DNA of 6,384 nucleotides from positions 1-6,384 of the forward strand of contig JBEKJU010000220.1 of NCBI GenBank assembly GCA_050011095.1, given 5' to 3'. The notes below the pieces were generated by a model. The model had not been told where the DNA came from and did not search any database. It saw only the letters and a list, made by a program, of their open reading frames with translations. Numbering within the stretch: the stretch's first letter is position 1; each line of letters starts with the position of its first letter. This DNA comes from JBEKJU01 sp050011095. Lineage in GTDB: Bacteria > Desulfobacterota > Syntrophorhabdia > Syntrophorhabdales > WCHB1-27. Below are positions 4,978 to 6,384 of the stretch, piece after piece. The translations under genes were made by a program, and so were the position numbers.

Positions 4978-5817
4978 ATGCGGATCATTACGGACAGCAC
5001 CGCAGACCTGCCGGCTGAAGCTTACGAGAAGCATGACATCGGCGTTGTCCCCCTTACCTTGCGTCTGGGAGATCGGACCTGGCGCGATTTTTTCGACATC
5101 GACCCCAACGCGTACTACGCCCTCCTCCGGGAGTCAAAAGACTTCCCTACGACTTCGCAGCCCTCCCCCCAGGCGTTCATCGATGCTTTCGCACCCTTTG
5201 TGGAAAAGGAGGAGCCCATACTTTCCATTCAGATATCCTCGAAGCTCAGCGGGACCTACCAGTCCGCATTTCTCGCTAAAAACCACTTTTCCACGGCCCG
5301 CATAGAAGTGGTCGATTCCCTTCAGGTCTCCGCGGGGCTGGGCATCATCATCCTCCTTTGTGCCGAGAAGGCGAGCGCGGGAGCCCCGTTCGAGGAGGTC
5401 GCCTACTTTGCCCGCGATCTGACACGCCGCGTACAGACCTATATGTCCGTTGATTCCCTCGACTACCTTCATCGCGGGGGGCGTATCGGCAAGGCACAAG
5501 CCTTCCTGGGGGCCCTTATGAAGATCAAGCCGCTTTTGAAAATGACTGAAGGCGAGATCCACCCCATTGAAAAAATACGCACGTCAGCGAAGCTATTGAA
5601 CAGGTTTGTCGAGTTGGTGGAAAAGGCTGCCCACGACGAAGCGCGCATCCGTCTTTCCGTGGCGGAGTCCGACAACGGTGACGTCATCACGGGCCTCCTG
5701 GAACGGCTCCTACGGGTCCCCGGCGTCTCCCTTGTCCATCGGTGTAAAATCGGTGGCGTGACCACCTCCCACGGCGGCCCAGGCGCGCTTCTCATCACCT
5801 TTGTGGACGAGCGCTAG
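4978..5817 (+). CDS. fakB: Fatty acid-binding subunit FakB (DegV family)
   Basis: This 279-residue DegV-family protein has the typical length of the family. FakB proteins bury a free fatty acid between two domains and present its carboxylate to FakA for phosphorylation. Visible family motifs are TDSTADLP (5-12), TTSQPSP (58-64), SSKLSGTYQSA (87-97), LHRGGRIGKA (164-173) and HGGPGAL near the end (265-271). Thr59, Ser91 and His265 fit the Thr/Ser/His set that holds the carboxylate in characterised FakB proteins. The acyl chain preference cannot be read from sequence. The ATG at 4978 follows GGAAGG (4963-4968) at nine bases. The 15-base gap after fakA, with the binding site starting right after the fakA stop, suggests translational coupling in a two-gene operon. 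No terminator is evident in the 53 bases before the convergent radical SAM gene. Confidence 0.9.
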   Translation: MRIITDSTADLPAEAYEKHDIGVVPLTLRLGDRTWRDFFDIDPNAYYALLRESKDFPTTSQPSPQAFIDAFAPFVEKEEPILSIQISSKLSGTYQSAFLAKNHFSTARIEVVDSLQVSAGLGIIILLCAEKASAGAPFEEVAYFARDLTRRVQTYMSVDSLDYLHRGGRIGKAQAFLGALMKIKPLLKMTEGEIHPIEKIRTSAKLLNRFVELVEKAAHDEARIRLSVAESDNGDVITGLLERLLRVPGVSLVHRCKIGGVTTSHGGPGALLITFVDER

Positions 5818-5870
5818 GGCGCAAACCGGTCTTTAAGAGTCATGAATGGTCATGTTGAAAACGCGAGGGT

Positions 5871-6384
5871 CTAAGATCCTGCCCGGCTGAAGGTCTGCAG
5901 CATGAGCCAAGGAAGCTGGTTAGGAGGGGACAGGCGCCAGTTGAACCGTGTTATCAAAGAACCCAAAGAGTAGAACCGTTTGTACGCGGTCCGCTGAGTC
6001 GCTTCGAGCGCCTCTTTATACCCGTCGCCACCTTTCACCACACAGCACTCGGTCACTATATACTTGGACCAGTCGTATGTCTCGAGGCGTCCTGCCTTAT
6101 CGAGCTTTCTGAACAGTCTGGTTCCGGGAAGAGGAGTGACGAGGGTGAACTGGCCGACGGTGAGCTTGTTCTTGATTGCCCGGTCGACCATCTCCAGGTC
6201 CTGCTCACGTGTCTGACGAGCCAAGCCGAAAATGAAGCCTCCGTGTATCATGACGCCCCGCCGGCGAAGCTTTGCCACACCCTTTTCATGCTTCTTTCGC
6301 CAGGATTTCTTTGTGACGCTGATGGACTGCCCGAGGGTCTCGACATCGATGGATTCGAAGCCTATGAGAACGAGCTTCATGCCG
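5871..6384 (-). CDS. B12-binding-type radical SAM protein, C-terminal part (cut by the window edge)
   Basis: About 170 C-terminal residues of a radical SAM enzyme are visible; the frame stays open to the right edge, so the true start lies outside. Counting from the first Met in the fragment, IGFES (6-10), GGFIFGL (47-53) and TPLPGTRLF (82-90) are typical of the second half of the radical SAM barrel. They are seen in proteins that also carry an N-terminal cobalamin-binding domain, the BchE/HpnJ/RlmN-unrelated 'B12-binding radical SAM' group. DWSKY (103-107) starts the usual C-terminal extension. The CxxxCxxC iron-sulfur motif and any B12 domain are beyond the window. Members methylate or rearrange many substrates, so the reaction cannot be named. 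The stop is TAG at 5871-5873, and the gene converges on fakB with 53 bases between them. The unit seems intact as far as visible. Confidence 0.85.
   Translation of the reverse strand, partial: GMKLVLIGFESIDVETLGQSISVTKKSWRKKHEKGVAKLRRRGVMIHGGFIFGLARQTREQDLEMVDRAIKNKLTVGQFTLVTPLPGTRLFRKLDKAGRLETYDWSKYIVTECCVVKGGDGYKEALEATQRTAYKRFYSLGSLITRFNWRLSPPNQLPWLMLQTFSRAGS

Noticed and set aside
5841..5854. CATGA/TCATG hairpin between fakB and the radical SAM gene as a shared terminator
   Set aside because: It has only five base pairs, two of them GC, and no T-run on either side.

Overview
The window holds five recognisable protein-coding genes: four complete and one cut off at the right edge. They read +, -, +, +, - and are separated by two long non-coding stretches of roughly 630 and 530 bases. 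Base composition is moderately GC-rich. A B12-type radical SAM protein, a COG0523 metal GTPase and a FakA/FakB pair with clear Shine-Dalgarno sites suggest an anaerobic bacterium, possibly of the Desulfobacterota (former Deltaproteobacteria). That placement is inference, since no rRNA or other phylogenetic marker lies in the window.

Layout. At 10-38 a hairpin followed by six T sits directly in front of a COG0523/CobW-family GTPase gene (54-1079, +). Then come about 630 bases without a convincing gene but with several inverted repeats. The largest is an 18-bp bulged hairpin at 1657-1709, just past the stop of the next gene. That gene (1713-2834, -) encodes a 10-helix integral membrane protein that I cannot place in a named family. 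It is built from five tandem two-helix repeats of about 61 residues. It has a good sigma-70-type promoter (2953-2982, -), a leader of about 110 nt containing a hairpin, and a strong Shine-Dalgarno site that fixes its start. The region 2983-3363 has no convincing gene, though one reading frame resembles a decayed coding sequence.

fakA (3364-4962, +, GTG start) and fakB (4978-5817, +) follow as a tight two-gene operon. By homology FakB binds a free fatty acid and presents it to FakA, which phosphorylates the carboxylate to acyl-phosphate, a precursor for phospholipid synthesis (via PlsY) or, through PlsX, for acyl-ACP. Converging on this operon is the C-terminal part of a B12-binding-type radical SAM protein (5871-6384, -), whose N-terminal domain and iron-sulfur cysteines lie outside the window.

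The three functional units (metal GTPase, repeat membrane protein, fatty acid kinase) have separate orientations, and nothing in the sequence links them in one pathway. I found no mobile element, CRISPR array, tRNA or rRNA. The most unusual item is the five-repeat membrane protein. Next are the linked fakA-fakB pair and the terminator-like hairpin that leaves no room for a promoter before the COG0523 gene.
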